64,000 nucleotides of DNA. It comes from CAYUQT01 sp964446835 (GTDB taxonomy: Bacteria > Planctomycetota > Phycisphaerae > UBA1845 > JAFGLZ01). The stretch covers positions 149,234-213,233 of the forward strand of contig CAYUQT010000007.1 of the NCBI GenBank assembly GCA_964446835.1, in the 5' to 3' direction. Shown one piece after another: positions 50,926 to 59,579 of this stretch (positions are counted from its first letter, which is position 1; each line of letters opens with the position of its first letter). A program made the position numbers and the translations under genes. The notes under the pieces are model-generated. The model was not told the origin of the DNA. It did not search any database and worked only from the letters and a program-made list of their open reading frames with translations.

Positions 50926-53070
50926 ATGTTGCGCAACCTTAAACTCAAGGCGGTGTACCGTTCCGATGAGGATAACATACTTGAGGACTTCTATCTTCCG
51001 GCGCTAAGCGTTGCTAATTCGTACGATCGCGCTGTTGGTTACTTCTCTGCGGCAATGCTGTCTTACGCAGCGCAGGGCCTATCCGCATTCGTTAGGAACG
51101 ACGGGAAGATGAGGCTCATCATAGGTGGTGAGCTTCAGGCCGAGGACGAGAAGGCGATTCGCGAAGGCTACGATCTCCGCGACGTCATAGAGCGGCTGGG
51201 GCTTAAGATCGTAGACACGATGGAGAGTGTTGGTGACGCTCTGTTCTATCGACGGCTCGAAGCCCTGTCCTGGCTTGTTGCGAGTGGTCGCCTCGATATC
51301 AAGGTCGCCCTTCGAACAAAAGGCATGTATCACGAGAAGATAGGAATCATTCGCGACGCCGAGGGCGATGCGGTCGTATTCCAGGGATCTGCGAATGAGA
51401 CAGCAAACGCCCTGCTCCCGGACTTCAATTTCGAGTCTATCAACGTCTTTCCCTGCTGGAGAGAGGACCTAAGCGCACACTTCACACCCTATGTCAGAGG
51501 ATTCGCCAAGTTATGGGCTAATGAGTCTCAGCGTACGACCGTCGTTGATTTCCCAGACGCTGCAAAGCGGAAGCTGATCAGAGTGGCTCAGAGCTGCCGT
51601 ATTCTTAGGCCAGATATAGAACTGCAGCTTGCCCAGGAACGACTTCACGGTGCAGCGGTACAAGATAATGGAAGTATGTCGCTTCAACCACATCTACCCA
51701 AAGTGCTAAATGGGCAAGAGTTTCGGATGGGTGAGCATCAGCTCAAGGCTCTTAATGCGTGGAAGGCGAATGCCTTCCGCGGGATTCTAGCGCATGCCAC
51801 AGGTTCTGGTAAGACGATCACGGCGATTTACGGGGCGGTTCGGCTTCTTGAGGCGATGCATAGTCTCGTACTCGGAATTGCGGTGCCGTATCAGAACCTG
51901 GCTGACCAATGGGTGAATGCCCTTTCCCAGTTCAACATATCAGCGATACGCTGCTACGGGAGTCGAGAAGCTTGGCATAGTAGGTTTTCTGAGATCTGCT
52001 CCCTGTACAGTGCAGGTGCTACCAGGTTCGCTTGTTTTGTAGTAGTTAACCGCACCCTGCAAAGCTCAGAATTTCAGACTATTCTCAAGGAGATTCCAGG
52101 CGATAGCTTGATGTGGGTTGGTGACGAGTGCCACCACCATACTACCCCCCACATCGCTGCTGCTTTGCCCCAGCACGCGCGCGTGCGCTTGGGCCTGTCC
52201 GCGACGCCGGAACACTATATGGATCTCGACGCTACACGCCGGCTCATAGAGTACTACGGGGAAGTCGTATCTGAGTTTTCCTTGGCTCAGGCGCTGGAAG
52301 CAGGGGTGATAACGCCCTACAGATATTTCATTTGCCCTGTCGATCTGAATGAATCCGAGGCATCTGACTACCGTGAAATCAGCGACAAGATTTCGCAGCA
52401 TGCTGGTCGTTGCAAGGCGTCGGGTATCGAGTCCGTAAGTGATGAACAGATGAAGGTGCTCTTGGCGCAACGTGCTCGCCTTTTGGGATGCGCGCGTGGA
52501 AAGATTACCGCACTGGAAGGTCTCCTCAAGAACGGGCACCCTCACCCACTGACTTTGTTCTACTGCGGCGACGGTAGCACAGAGGACGAGGATACTGGAG
52601 ATCTCCAACGGCATGTAGATCAGGTGACCACGTGTCTGTACAATCACGGTTGGAAATGTGCTCAGTTTACCGCAAGAGAATCACGAGAGGAACGGGAGGG
52701 TCTGCTCGACAGTTTTCGATTGGGGATTATTGACGCACTGGTTGCGATTCGATGTCTCGACGAGGGCATAGACGTTCCAGCATGTAGGACTGCCTATCTG
52801 CTGGCAAGCGGTCGGAACCCGAAACAGTTTATTCAAAGGAGGGGCCGGATTCTTCGCAAATCAGAGGGTAAGGAGTATGCCACGATCTACGACTTCTTGG
52901 TGAAGTTCCCAGAGGACCGGTTTGCTGCGGATGGATACGAGCGTCAGCTGGTAAAGGCTGAGCTTGAGCGTGTTGCAGAGTTCACAAGGCTCGCCAGGAA
53001 TTCGGCGGACGCAATAAGAACACTAATGCCTATCCTGAAGTCCTACGACTTGGCCCACCTGTTGGCGTGA
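50926..53070 (+). CDS. PLD nuclease-SF2 helicase (Dnd-linked restriction enzyme type)
   Basis: The protein has 714 residues. Residues 1-230 are a phospholipase-D-type nuclease domain with HEKIGII (His136, Lys138) and GSANE (154-158). Residues 270-645 are an SF2 helicase: ATGSGKT (291-297), DECH (400-403), SATP (425-428) and QRRGRILR (637-644). This fusion fits the family annotated as DNA phosphorothioation system restriction enzyme. It would cut DNA that lacks phosphorothioate, using ATP to translocate. It is the last gene of the restriction unit and converges on dndA, 114 bp away. Confidence 0.9.
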   Translation: MLRNLKLKAVYRSDEDNILEDFYLPALSVANSYDRAVGYFSAAMLSYAAQGLSAFVRNDGKMRLIIGGELQAEDEKAIREGYDLRDVIERLGLKIVDTMESVGDALFYRRLEALSWLVASGRLDIKVALRTKGMYHEKIGIIRDAEGDAVVFQGSANETANALLPDFNFESINVFPCWREDLSAHFTPYVRGFAKLWANESQRTTVVDFPDAAKRKLIRVAQSCRILRPDIELQLAQERLHGAAVQDNGSMSLQPHLPKVLNGQEFRMGEHQLKALNAWKANAFRGILAHATGSGKTITAIYGAVRLLEAMHSLVLGIAVPYQNLADQWVNALSQFNISAIRCYGSREAWHSRFSEICSLYSAGATRFACFVVVNRTLQSSEFQTILKEIPGDSLMWVGDECHHHTTPHIAAALPQHARVRLGLSATPEHYMDLDATRRLIEYYGEVVSEFSLAQALEAGVITPYRYFICPVDLNESEASDYREISDKISQHAGRCKASGIESVSDEQMKVLLAQRARLLGCARGKITALEGLLKNGHPHPLTLFYCGDGSTEDEDTGDLQRHVDQVTTCLYNHGWKCAQFTARESREEREGLLDSFRLGIIDALVAIRCLDEGIDVPACRTAYLLASGRNPKQFIQRRGRILRKSEGKEYATIYDFLVKFPEDRFAADGYERQLVKAELERVAEFTRLARNSADAIRTLMPILKSYDLAHLLA

Positions 53071-53184
53071 GCGTTGACTGTCGTCCATGGTCCAAGCTTT
53101 AACCCTATGCATGCAAGTATCCGAGTGCCGCTGGCCCAAAAGCTCTCAGTGGCGAATCCACGGTCGATGCGCTATGGCGCCCTG

Positions 53185-54339
53185 TCAGCGCAATCGTTGG
53201 ACAGCTAGCAGAATCTTGTGCCAATCCGGTCTTGGCGTACTGTAGCACCAAGCCCAGCGAAGAGCGCCGTGGATCTGTTCGTCCGGCAAGTTCATGGCCT
53301 TCAGCACGTGGCTCGGGGCGTAACTTGCGGATGTGCATGCTGACCCGTTAGAGATGGCGACTAAGCCCTTGAGAGCCAACATTACGGCTTCGGAGTCTAT
53401 GCTTGGGAACGAGAGATTGATCACGTGAGACATCGTACGGCCCTGGGCACCGTGAATGATGGGCTTCAACGGTTGGAGGGCTGTCAAAAGCTCCTCCCGG
53501 AAACGCTGACAAATGGTGGCTCGTGTCGGGGCCTCTCTCATTGCAAGCTCCGCTGCCAAGCCAAGGCCGACCACGAGAGGTACAGGGAGCGTTCCTGGTC
53601 TCAGTCCGCGTTCCTGGCCGCCGCCATGGAGAAGGGGCTTCAATGGTAGTCGCTCGAAATGCCGTCGGCGAGCTATGAGGGCACCGATGCCCTTCGGTGC
53701 ATAGATCTTGTGGCCGCTGATGCTAATCAGATCGATCCGCGCGTTTTGTAGCGTCGGGATGTCTTTGCCGAAGCCCTGGGCCGCATCAACGTGGAAGTAG
53801 GCGTCGTGGTTGGAGAGAACTTCGGCGATTTCGGTGAGTGGCTGCAAGACACCGGTTTCGTTGTTCACGTGCATCACCGATACGAGTAGCGTATCCGGCT
53901 GCAGCGCGCCTCTGACCGCACTAGGATCGACCCAGCCCCCGGACGTGGGTGGTACCAGCGTCACATCGAACCCGCGCCTTGCCAGGTATTCGAAAGGCTC
54001 CAGGACGGCTTTGTGCTCTATCTGCGTGCTGATGATGTGCTTTCTGCCCGTCTGCTCACCGTGCTCGGCAAGCCCGATGATGGCCAGATTGTTGCTCTCT
54101 GTAGCCCCACTTGTGAAAATGACCTCCTCGCGCTTGGCCGACACAACGGCCGCCACTTGGTCCCGCGCCCGTTCAACGGCCTGCTTGGCCCGAGTGCCGT
54201 ATTCGTGAGTCCGGCTCCCCGCGTTGCCAAACTCCACTGCCATGTACCTGACCACCTCATTCAACACTCGGGGATCAATCGGAGTGGTGGCATTGCAGTC
54301 GAGGTAGATAGGCCCTGTAACTTTTTGTGTGTCAGTCAT
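53185..54339 (-). CDS. dndA: Cysteine desulfurase DndA
   Basis: The protein has 384 residues. It is a class V aminotransferase fold with PLP-binding SGHKIYAPKG (Lys211) and HVDAAQGFG; the sulfur-carrying Cys335 is in NGSACTSASYAP. The N-terminus is IYLDCNATTPIDPRV. It takes sulfur from cysteine and passes it to the iron-sulfur or modification proteins for phosphorothioate insertion. It is divergent from dndBCDE, as in the Streptomyces locus. Its length and motifs are also those of NifS/IscS, and the context assigns it to dnd. Confidence 0.93.
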   Translation of the reverse strand: MTDTQKVTGPIYLDCNATTPIDPRVLNEVVRYMAVEFGNAGSRTHEYGTRAKQAVERARDQVAAVVSAKREEVIFTSGATESNNLAIIGLAEHGEQTGRKHIISTQIEHKAVLEPFEYLARRGFDVTLVPPTSGGWVDPSAVRGALQPDTLLVSVMHVNNETGVLQPLTEIAEVLSNHDAYFHVDAAQGFGKDIPTLQNARIDLISISGHKIYAPKGIGALIARRRHFERLPLKPLLHGGGQERGLRPGTLPVPLVVGLGLAAELAMREAPTRATICQRFREELLTALQPLKPIIHGAQGRTMSHVINLSFPSIDSEAVMLALKGLVAISNGSACTSASYAPSHVLKAMNLPDEQIHGALRWAWCYSTPRPDWHKILLAVQRLR

Positions 54340-54383
54340 TTACGTTCCAAGCTGCTTCAATTACACAAATGTTTGTTAAGGCG

Positions 54384-54414
54384 TTGACAAACATACGTGA
54401 TCGCGTTATATGTT
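54384..54414 (+). promoter_or_regulatory. dndB promoter with inverted repeat
   Basis: TTGACA (54384-54389), a 17-bp spacer and TATATG (54407-54412), 43 bp before the dndB ATG. The inverted repeat AACATA (54390-54395) / TATGTT (54409-54414) spans the -10. DndB-type proteins are known negative regulators of dnd genes, so autoregulation through this repeat is plausible. The same 115-bp interval must hold the dndA promoter. Confidence 0.65.
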
Positions 54415-54454
54415 GGCATCATACCGCGTGCGACGTTGTCTGCAAGGGGCAACC

Positions 54455-55579
54455 ATGGTGAGGAAAGATACAACCTTCGGTTACGTCTTCCCAGCGATTC
54501 GGGGCATCCAGGCTAACCGCGAATACTACGTCTCGATGTGTCCGCTACGGGTGATCCCTAAGATCTTCCTGTTCGACGAAGAAGAGCTCGTTCCTGAGCT
54601 CAGGGCACAGCGCACTCTGAACAAGGCGAGAGTTCCCGAAATCGCTCGCTATATGATGGGCAATCGCAATAACTACGTGTTCTCCGCACTCACGGCTTCG
54701 ATCGATGCGGAAGTGCGGTTTGAGCCGCTCGGCGACGATCCCAACAGCAGCCGCGTTGGGCTCCTGCACGTGCCCATGGATGCACGCTTCATTATCAACG
54801 ATGGCCAGCATCGCCGAGCCGCGATCGAATTGGCACTACGAGAACAGACTGAGCTTGCGGATGAAACCATCGCCGTCGTGTTCTTCCTCGATGTAGGCCT
54901 TGAGCGCAGTCAGCAGATGTTTGCCGATCTCAACCGATACGCGATCCGGCCGGACAAGTCGCTGGGGGTCCTCTACGACCATCGCGACGAGCGAGCCCAC
55001 CTGGCCAGGCTGATTGTTCTTCGGTCGTCCTGCTTTCGGGATATCGTCGAGATGGAGAGGAGCACCCTGTCGCTCCGTTCCCGCAAACTGTTCACGCTCA
55101 GCGCGATCTACCATGCCACTATTGCTTTGCTCGATCAGATTGAGTCTCAGGGTATTGATGAGGACGCCAAGCTGGCCGTTGAGTACTGGGAAGAGGTTGC
55201 CAGACAGATGCCCGAGTGGCAATCGGTCCGTGACGGAAAGATGCCCGCCAGCGAGGTGCGTGGCGACTTCATCCATTCGCATGGTATTGTGTTGCAGGCC
55301 CTGGGCGCGGTCGGCAACGCACTCCTTCGTGATAAGGGCTCCAACTGGAAGAGCCGGTTGAAGGTGCTGAGAAGAATCAACTGGTCACGATCGAACAGCG
55401 CCCTGTGGGAAGGCCGGGCAATGATAGGCGGCCGGGTATCCAAAGCAGGCCACAATGTAACGCTGACCACGAACGCGATTAAGCAACGCTTTGGAATCCC
55501 CCTGGGACCCGAGGAGCAAAGGGTCGAGGATGTCTTCGAAAGGAGTCGTCATGCCACCCCAAAACGCGCAAAAACGTGA
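54455..55579 (+). CDS. dndB: DndB, DGQHR-domain regulator
   Basis: The protein has 374 residues. The ATG at 54455 (AAGGGG upstream) is chosen over an in-frame ATG at 54410 that lies inside the promoter. The diagnostic DGQHR is at residues 116-120, preceded by IPKIFLFDEEELVPELRAQR and followed by FFLDVGLERSQQMFADLNRYAI, both typical of the family. DndB is dispensable for modification but sets its frequency and represses transcription in other bacteria. Its last 29 bp overlap dndC. Confidence 0.93.
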   Translation: MVRKDTTFGYVFPAIRGIQANREYYVSMCPLRVIPKIFLFDEEELVPELRAQRTLNKARVPEIARYMMGNRNNYVFSALTASIDAEVRFEPLGDDPNSSRVGLLHVPMDARFIINDGQHRRAAIELALREQTELADETIAVVFFLDVGLERSQQMFADLNRYAIRPDKSLGVLYDHRDERAHLARLIVLRSSCFRDIVEMERSTLSLRSRKLFTLSAIYHATIALLDQIESQGIDEDAKLAVEYWEEVARQMPEWQSVRDGKMPASEVRGDFIHSHGIVLQALGAVGNALLRDKGSNWKSRLKVLRRINWSRSNSALWEGRAMIGGRVSKAGHNVTLTTNAIKQRFGIPLGPEEQRVEDVFERSRHATPKRAKT

Positions 55580-57191
55580 TAGCGTGTTCGAACCGCTCGG
55601 CTTCTCGGCGACCATCGAGGCCTGCCACGAGGAGATTCGTGAGCTCTACTTGGCGGATCCGATCCCCTGGGTCATCGGGTACAGCGGTGGGAAGGACTCG
55701 ACGGCGGTCCTGCAGCTCGTGTGGAGTGCGGTTGCCAAGCTCAAGCCGGAGCAACGGACCAAACCCATCCACGTTATCAGCACGGACACCCTCGTTGAGA
55801 ATCCGATTGTGGCCGCCTGGGTGAATCGTTCTTTGGAGGCAATGAAGAGGACCGCTGCTTCCACCAACATGCCTGTCCGACCTAATCGGCTTACGCCAGG
55901 TATCAGGGATACCTTCTGGGTGAACCTGGTCGGTCGAGGGTACCCAGCCCCCCGGCACAAATTCCGTTGGTGCACCCTTCGACTGAAGATCAATCCCTCG
56001 AACAGCTTCATCCTGAATGTCGTTCGCGACAATGGCGAAGCTATCCTGGTCCTGGGCACGCGCAAGGCCGAGAGCCAGGCCCGTGCCCGCAACATGGCGG
56101 AACACGAGAAACACGCCGTGCGTGATCGGTTGGCTCCCAACGCGAACCTGAGGAACTGCCTGGTCTATACGCCCATCGAGAGCTGGTCGAACGATGACGT
56201 GTGGACCTACCTTATGCAGGTGTCCAACCCCTGGGGACATGATAACAAGGATCTGTTGACGATGTACCGGGGCGCCAGCCCCGACGGCGAATGCCCGCTT
56301 GTTGTCGATTCGACCACGCCCAGCTGTGGCAGCAGCCGGTTCGGTTGCTGGGTGTGCACCCTCGTCGATGAAGACAAGTCCATGGCCGCAATGGTCCAGA
56401 ACGACGAGGAAAAGGAATGGATGCTTCCTCTTCTGGAGCTGCGGAACGAGTTTGAGTTCCGCACCGACGAAACCCGGCAGCGAGAACGCGAGCGGAGAGA
56501 CTTTCGGCGGATCTCCGGTGACCTGACCTTCTACACGAATTCCCAGGGCGAGTCGCAGCTAGTGCATGGGCCATACAAACAGGAGGCCCGTATCTATTGG
56601 CTCCGCAGGCTGTTGCAGGTTCAGAAATACATCCGCGAGAACGGACCGACCTACGTTCGCGACTTCGAACTCGTGTCTCCAGCGGAGCTCCACGAGATAC
56701 GTCGTATCTGGGTTGTGGATAAGCACGAGATCGAGGACTTCCTCCCGAGGCTTTACGAGGAGGAGATGGGAACGCCCTACCCAGGCCCGGCCCTCGATGA
56801 TGGGCTCATGTTCGACAAGGAGGCCCTGTCGCTCCTCCGCAACACCTGTAACGGGGATGAACTGCACTTCGAACTGATCAGGACGCTGCTCGATCTGGAA
56901 CGCCGGTATCGCACGATGGCCTCACGGCGGGGACTCTTCCCAGCCCTAGAGACTGCTGTTACCAAGTGCTTCTACGATGACGAGCAAGACGCCCTGGCTC
57001 GGGCACGTGAGCGACACGCGATAGACAATCCGATCGAAGCTGAAGACGAGGGAGCCGAAGTAGTAACAGCATTGGGCGATAAGGAGGACGGTGTTCGTAA
57101 CGATGACGCTGTCTTGTCGCTGCCACTATTTGCCAAAGCAGATCATCACAAGGCGAAATCGATACCTGCGCGCAGGGTCGTCGGACAGTAG
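55551..57191 (+). CDS. dndC: DndC, ATP pyrophosphatase of phosphorothioation
   Basis: The protein has 546 residues. The start at 55551 is chosen because AGGAG lies five bases upstream; earlier in-frame ATGs at 55491 and 55530 lack it. The PP-loop SGGKDS is at 45-50 and the cysteines Cys141 (RWCTLRL), Cys259, Cys266 and Cys269 (GCWVC) suit the 4Fe-4S cluster of DndC. It resembles PAPS reductase. It would activate the DNA backbone using ATP before sulfur transfer. It overlaps dndB and is followed by dndD after 2 bp. Confidence 0.94.
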   Translation: MPPQNAQKRDSVFEPLGFSATIEACHEEIRELYLADPIPWVIGYSGGKDSTAVLQLVWSAVAKLKPEQRTKPIHVISTDTLVENPIVAAWVNRSLEAMKRTAASTNMPVRPNRLTPGIRDTFWVNLVGRGYPAPRHKFRWCTLRLKINPSNSFILNVVRDNGEAILVLGTRKAESQARARNMAEHEKHAVRDRLAPNANLRNCLVYTPIESWSNDDVWTYLMQVSNPWGHDNKDLLTMYRGASPDGECPLVVDSTTPSCGSSRFGCWVCTLVDEDKSMAAMVQNDEEKEWMLPLLELRNEFEFRTDETRQRERERRDFRRISGDLTFYTNSQGESQLVHGPYKQEARIYWLRRLLQVQKYIRENGPTYVRDFELVSPAELHEIRRIWVVDKHEIEDFLPRLYEEEMGTPYPGPALDDGLMFDKEALSLLRNTCNGDELHFELIRTLLDLERRYRTMASRRGLFPALETAVTKCFYDDEQDALARARERHAIDNPIEAEDEGAEVVTALGDKEDGVRNDDAVLSLPLFAKADHHKAKSIPARRVVGQ

Positions 57192-57193
57192 CC

Positions 57194-59170
57194 ATGTTTA
57201 TCGATACGATCGTACTCCACAACTTTGGTGTCTTCTGTGGTCGCCAGGAAGCCTCACTGACACCGCCTACGAAGAACAAGCCAATCACCCTGTTTGGCGG
57301 GCTGAACGGTGGCGGAAAGACGACACTGCTCGAAGGCTTACAGCTCGCCCTCTACGGCCGGCATGGGCCATCGGCCAAGCAGAACGGCATGGCCTATGAA
57401 GATTATCTCCGCCGCTGCATCCACCGACGAACAGCCCCCGCTGAAGGAGCATCCGTCGAAATCTCGTTCCGATCCAATGAGGATGGTGAGCAGCGTTCAT
57501 ACCGGGTTCGGCGTTCCTGGGCTGCACCCAATGGCCGTGTCCGCGAACACCTGGAGGTCTTCGTCGACGGGCAATATGACGCGGCGCTCTCAGAAACGTG
57601 GATGGAGCAGGTGGAGCGTTTCATTCCGATGCGCCTGGCCCACCTCTTTTTCTTCGACGGGGAACGAGTCGAGTCGCTGGCGGACCCCGAGAAGTCCCGC
57701 ACGGTACTTTCAACAGCCGTGCATGCTCTGCTCGGTGTGGATCTGATCGACCAGCTAAAGACGGATATGGCTGCGCTCGATCGCAAGAAGCGAAGGGACA
57801 CAAAATCGTGCGCCGAAGCACAGAACGTCGACCAACTTGAAGAACGGCTGAGCAAGCTGGACGTACAACTGGGCGACCTTCGGCAGCAGCGAGCCGCCCT
57901 GCAGAACGACCGGGATCGGACAGCCAAGAAGTTCCGTGACATACAGGAAAGGCTGACAGAGCAAGGCGGCGACCTCATAAATCGTAGACACGAGTTCGAG
58001 AAGGAGCAGGCTGAGCTACAGGGGCAACTGCGAGCAATTGAGAGTCAGTTGGTTATCGCCGCGGCGGGAACAATGCCGCTCGCGTTGGTAGGCGGGCTGC
58101 TCAAGGAAATGCTTGATCAGGCAGAGCGGGAAGAAAGAGCGGCTCGCGCCGACGGCCTCGTGACTTCCCTAAAGGACCACGATAATCGACTACTGGACCT
58201 GCTTCGAACCGCCGGTGCTTCAAAGTCCGTGCTGCTCAAGGCCCAGGAATTCTGCGTGGCTGAATTGGCGGATATCGATGCGGCGGCGAGTACGGAACGG
58301 TACCTGGGAATCGACAGCCATGGCCGAGGGCAGCTGCGATCACTGCTCTCCCATCGAATTCGTGAGGAAACGGAACAGGCTCGTGAGCTGCTGACGAAGG
58401 TGGAGGATCTCCAGAATCGCCTGGCTCTGCTTGACCGGAAGTTGGCCGCCGTCCCAGATGCTGATGCTATCTCTGACTTACTGGCGAAGAGAGATGACCT
58501 GCAGAAGACCCAGGCCGGTATCGATGTGAAGTTGTCTGATTACGACGAACGGATCAGGACCAACGAACACGAACGGAATGTCCGATCCGGGGAATTGGAT
58601 AAGCTACTAAGGCTTCGGAGGGCCGCAGAATTCGAGCAGCAGGATGTGGTGAGATTTCTTAAGCATTCTGAGCGTGTACAAGAAACGCTCGATCGTTTCC
58701 GTGTTGCCCTGGTAGCCAGACAGGTCGACCAGCTGGAGTCGCTCATTCTCTCGGGTTACCGCCAGCTCCTAAGAAAACAGTCTCTGATCTCTTCGGTTCG
58801 CATCTCCCCACAGGATTGCGGCCTAACACTCATTGGGACGGATGGCCAGGTACTACCAGAAGAGAGGCTGTCGGCCGGTGAGCGGCAGCTCCTCGCCGTT
58901 GCGATCCTCTGGGGATTGGCCAAGGCCGCAGGACGCCCCTTGCCCACGGTCATCGACACCCCGCTCGGACGGCTGGATGCCAGTCACCGTACGCACCTGG
59001 TGGATCGGTACTTCCCATGTGCAAGTCACCAGGTCGTGCTGCTCTCAACGGACGAAGAAATCGACAAAGAGTTCTATGAACGGCTACGACCCTGGGTAGG
59101 CCGCGTGTATCGGCTCGACTTTGACGATTCCACCGCATCCAGTTCCATTGAAGAAGGCTACTTCTGGTAG
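57194..59170 (+). CDS. dndD: DndD, SMC-like ATPase
   Basis: The protein has 658 residues. Walker A is GGLNGGGKTT (35-44); FFFDGE is at 152-157; the coiled coil spans about 200-300 and 385-500; the signature LSAGERQLLAVA is near 559 and the Walker B VIDTPLGRLD near 586. DndD is thought to open or nick DNA so that sulfur can be placed. A DndD paralogue is encoded at 48439 in the same island. It is followed 13 bp later by dndE. Confidence 0.94.
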   Translation: MFIDTIVLHNFGVFCGRQEASLTPPTKNKPITLFGGLNGGGKTTLLEGLQLALYGRHGPSAKQNGMAYEDYLRRCIHRRTAPAEGASVEISFRSNEDGEQRSYRVRRSWAAPNGRVREHLEVFVDGQYDAALSETWMEQVERFIPMRLAHLFFFDGERVESLADPEKSRTVLSTAVHALLGVDLIDQLKTDMAALDRKKRRDTKSCAEAQNVDQLEERLSKLDVQLGDLRQQRAALQNDRDRTAKKFRDIQERLTEQGGDLINRRHEFEKEQAELQGQLRAIESQLVIAAAGTMPLALVGGLLKEMLDQAEREERAARADGLVTSLKDHDNRLLDLLRTAGASKSVLLKAQEFCVAELADIDAAASTERYLGIDSHGRGQLRSLLSHRIREETEQARELLTKVEDLQNRLALLDRKLAAVPDADAISDLLAKRDDLQKTQAGIDVKLSDYDERIRTNEHERNVRSGELDKLLRLRRAAEFEQQDVVRFLKHSERVQETLDRFRVALVARQVDQLESLILSGYRQLLRKQSLISSVRISPQDCGLTLIGTDGQVLPEERLSAGERQLLAVAILWGLAKAAGRPLPTVIDTPLGRLDASHRTHLVDRYFPCASHQVVLLSTDEEIDKEFYERLRPWVGRVYRLDFDDSTASSSIEEGYFW

Positions 59171-59183
59171 GAGATCGGCCGCC

Positions 59184-59579
59184 ATGAGCCTCGACACCAT
59201 TCGCATCTCAAAGCAGGGCCGCGATCAGCTAATCACGCTAAGACGTCGGACCGGCATCACGAATTGGAATATCCTGTCCCGATGGGCGTTCTGCCTCTCC
59301 GTTGCCGAACCATCACCGCCCCGCTGCGAAAAGGTGCCAGCTGACAGCCCGGTTGAGATGAGTTGGCGCACATTTGGCGGCGAGTGTGAGTCGGTTTACC
59401 TGGCTCTCCTGAAGGATCGCTGCCGACGAGATGGGTTGGACCTGTCCGGCGAGACGATTGCTACACAGTTTCGGCTTCACCTTCACCGCGGCATTGGTTA
59501 CCTGGCCAGCGACCCCAAGATGAAGAACATTGCGGACCTCATCCGAAAAGCGACCGAGTGCAAGATAGGACGGCCGTGA
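59184..59579 (+). CDS. dndE: DndE, nicked-DNA-binding protein
   Basis: The protein has 131 residues. The start at 59184 follows TAGGAG; MSLDTIRISKQGRDQLITLR opens the ribbon-helix-helix-like domain. RRTGITNWNILSRWAFCLSV, VEMSWRTFGGE and QFRLHLHRGIGYLA are family patterns. DndE binds nicked DNA in the modification complex. Its stop codon overlaps the GTG start of the next gene (GTGA). Confidence 0.93.
   Translation: MSLDTIRISKQGRDQLITLRRRTGITNWNILSRWAFCLSVAEPSPPRCEKVPADSPVEMSWRTFGGECESVYLALLKDRCRRDGLDLSGETIATQFRLHLHRGIGYLASDPKMKNIADLIRKATECKIGRP

Noticed and set aside
48439..53070. DndFGH restriction genes
   Set aside because: The genes here include a PLD-helicase and a second DndD-like ATPase, which do not match what I know of DndF, DndG and DndH.
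53185..54339. A housekeeping IscS/NifS
   Set aside because: The motifs alone allow it, but its divergent position to dndBCDE fits DndA better.
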